A stretch of DNA of 64,000 nt from Gammaproteobacteria bacterium (GTDB lineage Bacteria; Pseudomonadota; Gammaproteobacteria; Pseudomonadales; Azotimanducaceae). Under the pieces are notes generated by a model. It did no database searches, was not told where the DNA came from, and saw only the letters and a program-made list of their open reading frames with translations. Location of the stretch: positions 91,670 to 155,669 of the forward strand of contig JAAXKB010000039.1 in NCBI GenBank assembly GCA_012269545.1. Direction: 5' to 3'. The translations under genes and the position numbers were made by a program. Each line of letters starts with the position of its first letter. The first letter of the stretch is position 1. Of this stretch, positions 29,162 to 38,080 are shown piece by piece.

Positions 29162-31354
29162 TTAATCCATTACCTGAAGATTGGCGTAGCCAACCATCAG
29201 CCACTTCGCTCCCTCGGCAAAGTTTACTTGCACCTTGGCACGTTCGCCGTTGCCTTCAAACTGCAGCACGACGCCTTCGCCGTACTTACCGTGCATAACC
29301 CGCTGGCCCATGCGCATGCCGTCGGCGGTCTCTTCGAACAGTCCGCCACCACCGCCACCCGCATAACCGCCACTGAACAGGCCTTGGGTGCTGGCTTTCA
29401 TGCGCACCTCCGACAGCAGATCCTGCGGTATTTCCAGCAAAAATCGGCTCGGACGATTGTAGGTATCTTGTCCGTGTAACCGACGGCTCTCAGCATAGGT
29501 CAGATACAACTCCTGCATGGCTCGAGTGATACCCACATAGGCAAGGCGCCGTTCTTCTTCTAGGCGCCCCGGGTCCTCGGAGGACATGCGGTGGGGAAAC
29601 AGGCCTTCTTCCATGCCGCCCAAGAACACCAACGGAAACTCCAGTCCTTTTGCAGAGTGAAGGGTCATCATTTGCACACTGGGGCCTTGAGCACTTTGCC
29701 GGTCTCCGGCGTCTAGGGTCATCTGGTCGAGAAATTCTTGCAGCACGCTGACTTCAGCCCGGTCGCTGTCTTCGAAAGGGAACACCAAGTCGCCGCTGAA
29801 CTGCCGGCAAGCCGACACCAATTCCTGCAGATTTTCTTTACGGGCTAACCCGCGCTCTCCGCGCTCTTGGCTGTGAAAGTCCATCAGTCCGCTTGCCAGA
29901 AGAATGTGGTCGGCAAGCTCATTAAGCTGCATTGGCGCAACGGCGTCGGCCATTTCGTCGATTAGCGCCACGAAGCCGCCCACCGCACCGTTCACACGGG
30001 CAGTAAATGTGCCCCCGGCAAGACCGTCTTTCGCGGCCTGCCACAAAGACGTTTGATTCGCCCGGGCCAGCTGTCGAATACCCTCCAGAGTTTTATCGCC
30101 GATACCCCGGGTCGGTGTATTCACGACTCGTTCGAAGGCAGGATCTGAGTGACGATCTTCCATTAGACGCATGTAGGCGAGGGCGTTCTTAACTTCAGCG
30201 CGCTCAAAGAAGCGCTGCCCGCCGTAAATTTGGTATGGAATGTTGAGCCGCAACAAGGCCTCTTCCAGCACCCGAGACTGAGCGTTGGAACGATACAAAA
30301 TTGCGGCTTCGTTCGCGCTGCCACCCTCTTCAATCCACTGCTGAATCCGCTCGGCTATGAAACGTGCCTCGTCCAGATCATTGAATCCTGCATAGACTTT
30401 GATCGGCTCGCCTTTATCCCCCTGGGACCACAAGTCCTTGCCGAGCCGGTTCGTGTTGCGCTGAATGAGACCATTGGCGGCATCCAATATGGTTTGCGTG
30501 GAACGGTAATTTTGCTCAAGGCGCACGGTAGCGACAGCGGTAAAGTCTTCGGTGAATTGATGAATGTTTTCAATTTTCGCGCCACGCCAGCCGTAGATGG
30601 ATTGATCGTCATCCCCCACGGCCATCACCTTGCCCGTTTTGCCCGCGAGCACCCGCAGCCAGGCGTACTGGATGGTGTTGGTGTCTTGAAACTCATCTAC
30701 CAGTAGGTGAGAAAAACGCTGTTGGTAATGCGCCAGCAGATTGGCGTCGTTGAGCCACAATTCGTGGGATCGCAGCAGCAGTTCCGCAAAATCCAGCAGC
30801 CCCCCCTCGTCGCAGACTTCTTCGTATGCCTGATAGATGCGTTTGTGCGTTATCTGGTAAAGGTCTAACCCATCAGCAACCTCACGGGCTCGCCTGCCTT
30901 CGTCTTTTTGGCCATTGATAAACCAAGCCGCCTGACGGGCAGGCCATTTTTTTTCATCAATGTCCTGCGCCTTCATGATGCGTTTTATTAGTCGAACCTG
31001 ATCGTCGCCATCAATGATCTGAAAATTTTGAGGTAAGTTGGCTTCTGCCCAGTGCATACGCAGCAATCGGTGCGCCAAGCTATGAAACGTGCCGACCCAC
31101 ATGGAGCGTGCCGACACATTAAGCAGTGACTCTGTACGGGCACGCAGTTCCGCCGCCGCCTTGTTCGTAAAGGTCACCGCTAGGATGCCGTGAGGTGAAA
31201 CTCCCTCCACATCAATAAGCCACGCAATACGGTGCACCAACACACGGGTCTTCCCACTACCGGCACCGGCTATCACCAAGGCATTGGCCAGAGGCGCAGA
31301 TACGGCGTCGCGTTGCGCTTCGTTAAGTCCGTCAAGGATATGCGAGATGTCCAA
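29162..31354 (-). CDS. uvrD: DNA helicase II UvrD
   Basis: UvrD is a superfamily-1 3'-5' helicase for nucleotide excision and mismatch repair. The motifs are in order: LNEAQRDAV (Q motif), AGAGSGKTRVL (Walker A), LLVDEFQDTN (Walker B), GDDDQSIYGWRGA, and MTLHSAKGLEFP. The C-terminal tail ends in a Tudor-like fold (GQRVMHGKYGEGVVLQFEG) that binds RNA polymerase in UvrD/PcrA. An in-frame TAG lies two codons before the TTG at 31354, so TTG is the initiator. The 730-aa length is normal. Confidence 0.95.
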   Translation of the reverse strand: MDISHILDGLNEAQRDAVSAPLANALVIAGAGSGKTRVLVHRIAWLIDVEGVSPHGILAVTFTNKAAAELRARTESLLNVSARSMWVGTFHSLAHRLLRMHWAEANLPQNFQIIDGDDQVRLIKRIMKAQDIDEKKWPARQAAWFINGQKDEGRRAREVADGLDLYQITHKRIYQAYEEVCDEGGLLDFAELLLRSHELWLNDANLLAHYQQRFSHLLVDEFQDTNTIQYAWLRVLAGKTGKVMAVGDDDQSIYGWRGAKIENIHQFTEDFTAVATVRLEQNYRSTQTILDAANGLIQRNTNRLGKDLWSQGDKGEPIKVYAGFNDLDEARFIAERIQQWIEEGGSANEAAILYRSNAQSRVLEEALLRLNIPYQIYGGQRFFERAEVKNALAYMRLMEDRHSDPAFERVVNTPTRGIGDKTLEGIRQLARANQTSLWQAAKDGLAGGTFTARVNGAVGGFVALIDEMADAVAPMQLNELADHILLASGLMDFHSQERGERGLARKENLQELVSACRQFSGDLVFPFEDSDRAEVSVLQEFLDQMTLDAGDRQSAQGPSVQMMTLHSAKGLEFPLVFLGGMEEGLFPHRMSSEDPGRLEEERRLAYVGITRAMQELYLTYAESRRLHGQDTYNRPSRFLLEIPQDLLSEVRMKASTQGLFSGGYAGGGGGGLFEETADGMRMGQRVMHGKYGEGVVLQFEGNGERAKVQVNFAEGAKWLMVGYANLQVMD

Positions 31355-31450
31355 GGGCTACCCTGTGTCTATTGCAGAGGGCGTATTCTACCTGAGGGTG
31401 ATAAGGGGTGCTAAAACCGGCATCTCACAGTAACGGTCACCCGTAGACGG

Positions 31451-32098
31451 CTACTCTGTGTTTTGGGATTGGCTTTGCGCATCGCCCGCCTCGGACGCAT
31501 CGTACTCTTCGCCTCGAGCCTGACTGATAAAATCTAGCGTGTGCGAAGTAATCAGGGAACCGAGACCTCGACCTTGATCCGTCATGTTGAGCTTGTGCAG
31601 TATTTCATCCACCAAGCCACGTACCTCCGAGCGTAGCTCGGCCAACTCTTCCTCTGTGGCGGTCAACGACTGACCGCCCACCCGATAGAAACGCTGCACG
31701 TAAGATTGCGGCAGCCACGATTGCACTTCGCCGCGCAAGCCACCTATCGGTGCGCTGCTCTCTGGAACGGACTCGCGATTACGCTGCCGGTCCAACTGCC
31801 CTTGATCAATCACCTGTTCAACGTGGCGCGCCAAAACAAAGGCGTAGCGAGAGCTCAGCTGCTCGATAACACCCGGATGCTTGCCGGGATTTTCCAAGGC
31901 ATCCCATATTGCCTTACCGCTAAAGCCCAACAGGGACCCGCCCCTTTTCTCTTGTTGAAGCGAGGTCGCAGAACCCTCGCCCTGACGTTGCTCTAGAGAT
32001 TTCAAGCGCGTGAAGATGAAGAACACTACGATAAACAATATAACGATCAGGACGATCATTAGGGTAAACAACAAAATCGGCACAACATTCTCTGTCAT
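31451..32098 (-). CDS. Hypothetical single-pass membrane protein downstream of the flagellar export genes
   Basis: I do not recognise this 215-aa protein. A strong N-terminal membrane helix (residues about 6-32, VVPILLFTLMIVLIVILFIVVFFIF) is followed by a polar region that probably faces the cytoplasm, with several predicted helices and an acidic Gln/Ser-rich tail. The ATG at 32098 is preferred over the GTG two codons upstream. It is the last gene of the minus-strand run that includes flhB and two other unknown membrane proteins, though a 139-nt gap precedes it. Confidence 0.75.
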   Translation of the reverse strand: MTENVVPILLFTLMIVLIVILFIVVFFIFTRLKSLEQRQGEGSATSLQQEKRGGSLLGFSGKAIWDALENPGKHPGVIEQLSSRYAFVLARHVEQVIDQGQLDRQRNRESVPESSAPIGGLRGEVQSWLPQSYVQRFYRVGGQSLTATEEELAELRSEVRGLVDEILHKLNMTDQGRGLGSLITSHTLDFISQARGEEYDASEAGDAQSQSQNTE

Positions 32099-32237
32099 AA
32101 ACACACCTATTTACGAACGGCAATACCTTCTCAGGATGACGTCAGCTGGGTACCGGTCACCTGTCCTCGATCTCACGCCTGAGTATCCTCCGACTACCCA
32201 GAGTGAACAAGCATGGCTCAACAGATCACCCATCTTG

Positions 32238-33200
32238 TTACTCGATAACCACGTCTGTCTTTGGGCTTAACACCTGACTCGCCAGTCGTGCTCGCTCAAT
32301 GATGTAAAGATCACCGACCGTAGTTTCTACCTGTACCAAACTTGCTCTGAGCGTGGACAGCTCTTGGCGAACGCTGCGCAAAGCTGAGACTTCCGTTTGT
32401 TGCGCCTGCAAAATCTTCTCCAAACGGTCTAGATTAGGTTTTATCGAGGCATTTTCTGCCTGCAGTACTTTCAGCTCGGCCAGAAGCACCTGTTGCGCCT
32501 GCTCCATCGTTGCGTCGGCATTTGTCGACACAACTTCTGGCAGAGACCTCAGCTGCTCATTCACATTCGCCATAGAAATTTCGTTAGCCGCTAACATCTC
32601 TTTCTGCATCAGTTGATTAGCCAAACTCTCGTCCAAGCGCCCTGCTAGGACGCTAAACGTTTCTATGCCCTTGGTCATTTGCAGCGTTCGCTTCGCCATG
32701 GCCCCCAACATGCCATCAATCTCTTTTACCTTGGAGGACAGTTGAGCAGCCATGAGTACGTAGAAAAGCACAGCCGCCAACAGTGCGATGCACAGAGAAC
32801 CCACGGCGTACTGAGTAAATTGTCTCGACTTGTGTAGCTGCTCGGCAATCTCTTCAATCATCGGGTGAGCGGTGGAAATTCGCACCTTGTCTCCCCCAAC
32901 GCTGATTTGGAGATTTGGCTCGTCTTCTTCCGATGGGTCGACCACAGGCGCAGGCTCACTAGGGGCCGGGCTGGGCGCCTTCGGCAAAGCGGTCGGTGCA
33001 CTGACATCGGCAAGCACATCTTCTATCTCCGACGCCCGTTCTTGAACGTTTTTTGCAATTGCTTCTATCGCTTCCTCAGCGCTGCTGTTCTCTGCTGCAC
33101 TGTCATCAGATGCTTCAATGGTTTCGTCAGTATCGGACTTCGCTGCTTCTGCAACCTCGGTCGTTTGTTCGTCTGCCACCGGTTTTTCTTCGTCTGCCAT
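32238..33200 (-). CDS. Hypothetical acidic membrane protein with C-terminal coiled coil
   Basis: A 320-residue protein I do not recognise. The first about 100 residues are acidic, Ala/Glu/Ser-rich and probably disordered. One membrane helix lies at about residues 131-152 (VGSLCIALLAAVLFYVLMAA), followed by a long heptad-like region to about 305 that should form a coiled coil. It starts 33 nt after the SPOR-like gene and is co-directional with flhB. The topology (cytoplasmic tail, one helix, extracytoplasmic coiled coil) suggests an envelope scaffold; function unknown. Confidence 0.75.
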   Translation of the reverse strand: MADEEKPVADEQTTEVAEAAKSDTDETIEASDDSAAENSSAEEAIEAIAKNVQERASEIEDVLADVSAPTALPKAPSPAPSEPAPVVDPSEEDEPNLQISVGGDKVRISTAHPMIEEIAEQLHKSRQFTQYAVGSLCIALLAAVLFYVLMAAQLSSKVKEIDGMLGAMAKRTLQMTKGIETFSVLAGRLDESLANQLMQKEMLAANEISMANVNEQLRSLPEVVSTNADATMEQAQQVLLAELKVLQAENASIKPNLDRLEKILQAQQTEVSALRSVRQELSTLRASLVQVETTVGDLYIIERARLASQVLSPKTDVVIE

Positions 33201-33233
33201 TATTTTTCTCCAAGTGGAATGGATCGGTTTCCA

Positions 33234-34697
33234 TTAGATCCGTGATTGCATACTAAGCACATCGCTACTAACAAAGTACGGGCGCGCAGTGATACCAAAT
33301 TCTGCCAAGTATTGAACCGCTTGCCCTCGATCGATAAAGGGTCCGCTCACTGTTACGAATCGCTCGCCCTTGCTGGCGACTTTGACGCCGGGCAATTGAC
33401 TGTTGTTGCTTTTCCATATCAGCGCGCTTTGGGGTAAGCGAAACGATGCATGCTGTACGTATATGCCGGGCTCAACCACCGGGGTCACAGGCGCTGCTAC
33501 CGGGAACAATGCTTTCAAGTCCTCCTCAGTATCTGTGGCAGTTGATGATGGCTGCTCGGCTTTTGCACCAACGGAAATCGGACTTTCCGCTGATTTCTTT
33601 GCTGGCTCGGTCAGCGCAGCTGCCGCTGGCAGTGTCACGGGATCACCGGGCACGGGGGTCTCTTTGGCTGCGACGGGCACTGTCCTCGATCGCGCCTCGA
33701 CGCTGCTTGCCGGAGCCGTCACCGCAGAGACCTCAGGTGGACCTTCCGTTTTCACCGATGAGGCTCCAGCGCTGGCGATCTGTGCTTGAGCCCAGTTAAC
33801 GCCATTACTGATCGCAGCGTAGGGGTCTAGGTTAGGGCTAAAGTACAGGCCCGCAATCAACACACACGCGATGCCTGAGCTAATTAGGATGCGCGCGTTG
33901 GACACACCGCTGGGCGCAAGATTTACAGTCGCCACTTTGCTTTGCACCGGCGCTGCAGGGGTTGACGGGGCTACCGCCCCTTTACCCCGTCTCGGCATGT
34001 TTTTGGCTCTCGGCAGGTTTTTTTCGGCTTCCTGCATCAATTGGGAAAGACTTGGAACTGAGGCCAGATCCGCCAGTTGTCCCCCGTCCTCATGCTCAAT
34101 TGAAACCCCCAAGGAGCGAATCAACTGATTAACCTGCGCCGCCTCGGGCCGTCCTTTCACGTTTTCTGATAAACGCCGGCACTGTTCCTCATTTGGCGTT
34201 TGAAAGACAAAGTGTTTTGCCCTCAACCTTTGCGCCAGCTTCTGCAAATGCTGAGAATCCGGGCGCGCCTGACGCGAGTGAACGACAATCGACACGCCTG
34301 CCGCTTTGAATTGCCCGACCATTTTCGCTGCCAACTGCAACAGATCAGATTGAGCAGGACCCGGCAATTCATAGAGCCAAATCTCTCGAGTCTTCACTAC
34401 TCGCTTGGTCTCTAACGATGCCATGTCCAAGGAGGCTAAGTGCTCGTTAAGCCTGTCCAGTATCCCGTCACTGGTTTTTGGCATGCGCCTTATCGCAACC
34501 GCGCTTCTCGCCGATCGATTGATGTCCGCCAGCATGGTTCGAGTGTAGTGTGCTAGAAGACTTTCATGGCGTGCTGCAGTGATTACCACATTGCCCGCGT
34601 GGGCAATCGTGCCTTGGCAGCTCAGCAATTGTTCGGCGTCTTCGTCGCTAAAATACAGCGCGGCTTCTAATTTAGGTTCTTCCTTTAACGGGATCAT
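33234..34697 (-). CDS. Putative DamX-like protein: degenerate AAA domain, membrane helix and SPOR-like domain
   Basis: This 487-aa protein has three parts. Residues 1-210 look like the ATPase half of ExeA/DamX-type proteins, but the P-loop position reads VVITAARHESLLAHY and lacks a GxxxxGKT motif, so ATP hydrolysis is unlikely. A single membrane helix is near residues 270-290, then an Ala/Pro/Thr-rich linker. The last about 65 residues (GIYVQHASFRLPQSALIW, then VTVSGPFIDRGQAVQYL) resemble a SPOR domain, which binds denuded peptidoglycan. It starts 32 nt after the flhB stop, so it is probably expressed with the export apparatus. Confidence 0.65.
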   Translation of the reverse strand: MIPLKEEPKLEAALYFSDEDAEQLLSCQGTIAHAGNVVITAARHESLLAHYTRTMLADINRSARSAVAIRRMPKTSDGILDRLNEHLASLDMASLETKRVVKTREIWLYELPGPAQSDLLQLAAKMVGQFKAAGVSIVVHSRQARPDSQHLQKLAQRLRAKHFVFQTPNEEQCRRLSENVKGRPEAAQVNQLIRSLGVSIEHEDGGQLADLASVPSLSQLMQEAEKNLPRAKNMPRRGKGAVAPSTPAAPVQSKVATVNLAPSGVSNARILISSGIACVLIAGLYFSPNLDPYAAISNGVNWAQAQIASAGASSVKTEGPPEVSAVTAPASSVEARSRTVPVAAKETPVPGDPVTLPAAAALTEPAKKSAESPISVGAKAEQPSSTATDTEEDLKALFPVAAPVTPVVEPGIYVQHASFRLPQSALIWKSNNSQLPGVKVASKGERFVTVSGPFIDRGQAVQYLAEFGITARPYFVSSDVLSMQSRI

Positions 34698-34729
34698 CCT
34701 AGCTCTTCCTTTTCCAATCTGTTCGTGTG

Positions 34730-35893
34730 TTAGTTCGCCTTCGCGACGCTGTCGGGTCGGCGACCGCTTTCGTCAAAGATCAATTCATCTGGCACCGTGG
34801 GTTTCGGCTTGATCACTTTCTGTCCGTCCGCGCTCACGGCATTCAGGCCGTATACGTAGGCAATAACCTGTGCCACTGCATGAAAGAGTCCTTGAGGTAT
34901 GTACATGCCAACATCGCATGTGAAATACAGTGCTCGTGCCAGCAAGGGTGATTCAAAGATTTCCACGCCATTGTCTGTGGCGGTTTCTCGAATGCGCGCA
35001 GCCATAAAGTTTTTACCCTTCGCGATCACCCGCGGTGCTTCTTCTTTGTCTAACTCGTAAACCAGAGCCACGGCAAAATGCTGCGGGTTAGTGATCACGA
35101 CATCGGCGGACGGCACGTCTTCTAATTGACGTTGTTGGGCCATTTCCCGCTGCTTTGCACGAATGCGTTGGCGAACTTCCGGTTGGCCCTCAATGTCTTT
35201 CATCTCGTCCTTAATCTCTTGCTTTGTCATCTTTAGTTTTTTGATGAATTCGTATCGTTGATACGGCACGTCTACTAAGGCGATGATTATGAGCGCAACG
35301 GTTGAAACCAAGGCTCCCAACAAAACGGTTTCGATGCTTGCAGCAATTGCCGCGTTGATCGGTCCATCGCCGATTTTCATGATCGAATCAAAATTCACGT
35401 AAAGATAGATCCCGCCAATGCCGGCAACGAGTGAGAATTTCATTAAAGACTTACCCAGTTCGACCAAAGCCTTGAGACCAAATATTCGGTTCATACCCTT
35501 GATTGGATTGAGCTTGCTGGCCTTAGGAGCAAAGGCTTTTGCGGAAAAAACAAAACCGCCTAACGCCGTAGCAGAACCGATGGCGGCAACGATTGCCAGC
35601 GCAAAGACAGGAATAACGGTGACAAAGCTATCCAAAGTCAGAATCGACAGTCGGTTCAACGCTAAATTCGTCTCGAATGCGTAATTGGTTGGAATGGTCA
35701 GCGCCTGAGCAAAGGTGTCGACGAAGCGCGGTCCCATCCAAAACCCACCCAGATACAGGGCAGCGATCACCGAACCGGTCACCGCGGCAATGGTCATATC
35801 CTGAGAGCGCAGCACCTGACCGTCTTCCTTGGCTTTTTCAAGGCGTCGTGCGGTGGGCTCTTCTGTTTTGTCGTCTTGTGATTCTTCAGCCAT
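34730..35893 (-). CDS. flhB: Flagellar export switch protein FlhB
   Basis: FlhB controls the switch from hook to filament export. The N-terminal membrane domain with four helices (residues about 30-215) and the cytoplasmic C-terminal domain are complete. The self-cleavage site, usually NPTH, reads NPQH here (VVITNPQHFAVALVY): the Asn-Pro pair is kept but Thr is replaced by Gln. The ATG overlaps the fliR stop (TAATG). A normal-length C-terminal tail of 387 aa total is present. Confidence 0.96.
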   Translation of the reverse strand: MAEESQDDKTEEPTARRLEKAKEDGQVLRSQDMTIAAVTGSVIAALYLGGFWMGPRFVDTFAQALTIPTNYAFETNLALNRLSILTLDSFVTVIPVFALAIVAAIGSATALGGFVFSAKAFAPKASKLNPIKGMNRIFGLKALVELGKSLMKFSLVAGIGGIYLYVNFDSIMKIGDGPINAAIAASIETVLLGALVSTVALIIIALVDVPYQRYEFIKKLKMTKQEIKDEMKDIEGQPEVRQRIRAKQREMAQQRQLEDVPSADVVITNPQHFAVALVYELDKEEAPRVIAKGKNFMAARIRETATDNGVEIFESPLLARALYFTCDVGMYIPQGLFHAVAQVIAYVYGLNAVSADGQKVIKPKPTVPDELIFDESGRRPDSVAKAN

Positions 35894-36663
35894 TACAAAC
35901 CCAACATATTTTCATTGAGTGTGCGGAAAGCCTGAAACCAAAGGCCCTCCATCTTGCTGATGATGATCACCATGCTCAGCAACACCATGCAAAAACCGAT
36001 TGGAATCAACGCCGGAAAGCCCACAGCAAATACGTTCAGGCTGGGGGATGCTCGTGAAATCACGCCAAGGCAACCATTGATCATTAGCAGGCCGAGCATC
36101 ACCGGCAGAACCATGATGGCTGCGCCGATAAATATCTGGGAGGACCAAGTCAGAAGCCCTTGAATGGCATTTGTGTTGAGCAAACCGCTACCAACCGGAA
36201 TTGACGTAAAGCTCTGGACCAATATGCTGATCAAAACCAAATGACCGCCGAGGGCAAGAAACACGAGCAATCCGATGATCAGCATAAACTGTGACAATGT
36301 CGGTACGTTACCCAGATTGGGGTCCATCATATTTGCCATACCCAAACCCATGCTCGACGAAACAGCCTGGCCGCTCACGATGATCGCCGCCGAAACAATC
36401 TGCAGGGTCACGCCCATCAGGGCGCCAACGGTGATTTCGTTGAAAATGCGGTAAATCGCGCCAGCCGTGAAAGGATCAACTTGCGGGATATCGATAAAGG
36501 GATAGATCATCCACGTCAGCACAAAGCCGGTGACGATACGAACCCTAAGGTTCAGGGCGCGCTGAGAAAAAATAGGCGCCGTCATCATTACTGCGGAAAT
36601 ACGGACGAAAGGCCACATGAAGGTCTGCAGCATTTGTACGAGATCGGCAACGAACAATGTCAT
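35893..36663 (-). CDS. fliR: Flagellar export gate protein FliR
   Basis: FliR is part of the FliPQR core of the flagellar type III export gate. About six hydrophobic helices are seen, with the family segments MWPFVRISAVMMTAPIFSQRAL near the N-terminus and GQAVSSSMGLGMANMMDP in the middle. The track begins 27 codons early; the ATG at 36663 follows the fliQ stop by 4 nt and gives 256 aa. Confidence 0.95.
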   Translation of the reverse strand: MTLFVADLVQMLQTFMWPFVRISAVMMTAPIFSQRALNLRVRIVTGFVLTWMIYPFIDIPQVDPFTAGAIYRIFNEITVGALMGVTLQIVSAAIIVSGQAVSSSMGLGMANMMDPNLGNVPTLSQFMLIIGLLVFLALGGHLVLISILVQSFTSIPVGSGLLNTNAIQGLLTWSSQIFIGAAIMVLPVMLGLLMINGCLGVISRASPSLNVFAVGFPALIPIGFCMVLLSMVIIISKMEGLWFQAFRTLNENMLGL

Positions 36664-36667
36664 GGCG

Positions 36668-36937
36668 CTACAGCGTGACCGTGCGGACACGTTCGAAAAT
36701 GTCGTGGAAATACTCTGCAAGGACTGCGATTTGCCACTCACCAAAAACCACCAACGACAACACCATAACTGCCAGCTTAGGAATAAAGCTTAGGGTCATC
36801 TCTTGAATCGATGTTGCCGCCTGCAAAATACCCACTAACAAACCAGAAATCAGCGCCGCCGCCAGAATCGGAGCCGCTACCAAAATCGTCACTTTCAAGG
36901 AGTCCAATGCGATGTCCATGACTAAGGAAGTGTCCAT
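36668..36937 (-). CDS. fliQ: Flagellar export gate protein FliQ
   Basis: This 89-residue protein has two membrane helices and reads AAPILAAALISGLLVGILQAATSIQEMTL, the FliQ/SctS signature. The ATG at 36937 (MDTSLVMDIAL) replaces the track start, which overlaps fliP. Spacing to fliP is 8 nt. Confidence 0.96.
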   Translation of the reverse strand: MDTSLVMDIALDSLKVTILVAAPILAAALISGLLVGILQAATSIQEMTLSFIPKLAVMVLSLVVFGEWQIAVLAEYFHDIFERVRTVTL

Positions 36938-36945
36938 AGCTACGC

Positions 36946-37716
36946 CTAGGTCAGGTACGTGGCGACTAGGGAGCCGGTCACCAGCCCCCATCCATCGACA
37001 AGCACGAACAACAGTAATTTGAATGGCATGGAGATCATCATGGGCGACAACATCATCATGCCCATGGACATAAGTACGCTGGCGACCACCAGATCAATGA
37101 TAATGAATGGAATGTAAATCAAGAATCCAATGGTGAAAGCGGTTTTGAGTTCCGAGGTAATAAAGGCGGGAACCAAAACCGTCAGAGGGACATCGGCAAC
37201 GTCATCGACCGGCTTGGTTTCCGACATCTCCATGAACAGCATCATGTCTTTCTCGCGAGTCTGGCCCAGCATAAATTGTTGAAGTGGAATGCGAGCACGA
37301 TCCAAACCCTCTTGAAAGGAAATCTCGTCATTTTGGACGGGCATCAGCGCATCGTCGTATATCGCCTGAAGAATCGGATTCATAATGAACAAAGTGAGGA
37401 AGAGAGCGATACCCACTAACACCTGATTAGGCGGTGTTTGTGCAGTCCCCATGGCCTGACGCAGCAGTGACAGCACTATGATGATCCGGGTAAACGAGGT
37501 CATGAGAATCAAAATCGACGGCAACAAGCCCAGCAGGGTCATGACGATAATGAGTTGGAGAGAGAGGCTATACTCCGTGCCGTCGTCATTGCCCTCGAGA
37601 ATTTTCAGCGCAGGGATTCCTTCGGCAAATCCCGTTTGAGGCAAAAGGCAAAACAACGCCGCAACCAGCATACTGGCCAGCGTTTGTTTGGAAATGCCAT
37701 CGCAAATTCGGTTCAT
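36946..37716 (-). CDS. fliP: Flagellar export gate protein FliP
   Basis: FliP forms the export gate with FliQ and FliR. A cleavable signal-like N-terminus (MLVAALFCLLPQTGFA) is followed by helices with TSFTRIIIVLSLLRQAMGTAQTPPNQVLVG, the family signature, and the C-terminal GFLIYIPFIIIDLVVASVLMSMGMMMLSP. Length 256 aa is normal. It is the first gene of a fliPQR-flhB unit with its own sigma-54 promoter at 37782-37797, and is separated from fliO by an opposite-strand gene. Confidence 0.96.
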   Translation of the reverse strand: MNRICDGISKQTLASMLVAALFCLLPQTGFAEGIPALKILEGNDDGTEYSLSLQLIIVMTLLGLLPSILILMTSFTRIIIVLSLLRQAMGTAQTPPNQVLVGIALFLTLFIMNPILQAIYDDALMPVQNDEISFQEGLDRARIPLQQFMLGQTREKDMMLFMEMSETKPVDDVADVPLTVLVPAFITSELKTAFTIGFLIYIPFIIIDLVVASVLMSMGMMMLSPMMISMPFKLLLFVLVDGWGLVTGSLVATYLT

Positions 37717-37781
37717 GAGACCCTTCTACGTCATGAGCAAGGGTCGGCCCCTGCTAGGATTTGTATTCACTGGGCAATGAA

Positions 37782-37797
37782 AGCAAAGACCGTGCCA
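37782..37797 (-). promoter_or_regulatory. Sigma-54 promoter of fliPQR-flhB
   Basis: On the minus strand the sequence is TGGCAC-GGTCT-TTGCT, matching the -24/-12 consensus in every key base with correct spacing. It would start transcription about 55 nt before the fliP ATG. Confidence 0.85.
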
Positions 37798-38080
37798 TTT
37801 TAATTTTCCATGTATATCAATAGTTTACGAAGGCATGGCGACGATTTGCCGGTCGAACTGCCGCTTTTCTCGAGGTTTTAACCAATGCCGTCGGTTTTTC
37901 GACAGCTGTTCGGCGCTCTGCGCTTCAAGAACAGCTGCAAAGACAGTCGCTTTTGCGAACAATCTGTCTACCATTACGTCACAGCACAGAAATCTCGGAC
38001 TCTGCATGCACGAATTCGGCCAACCACTCAGCCCATGGCACGGGACTCGAGCCTTAACGCCTCCTTTCCCTGGGCTCATT

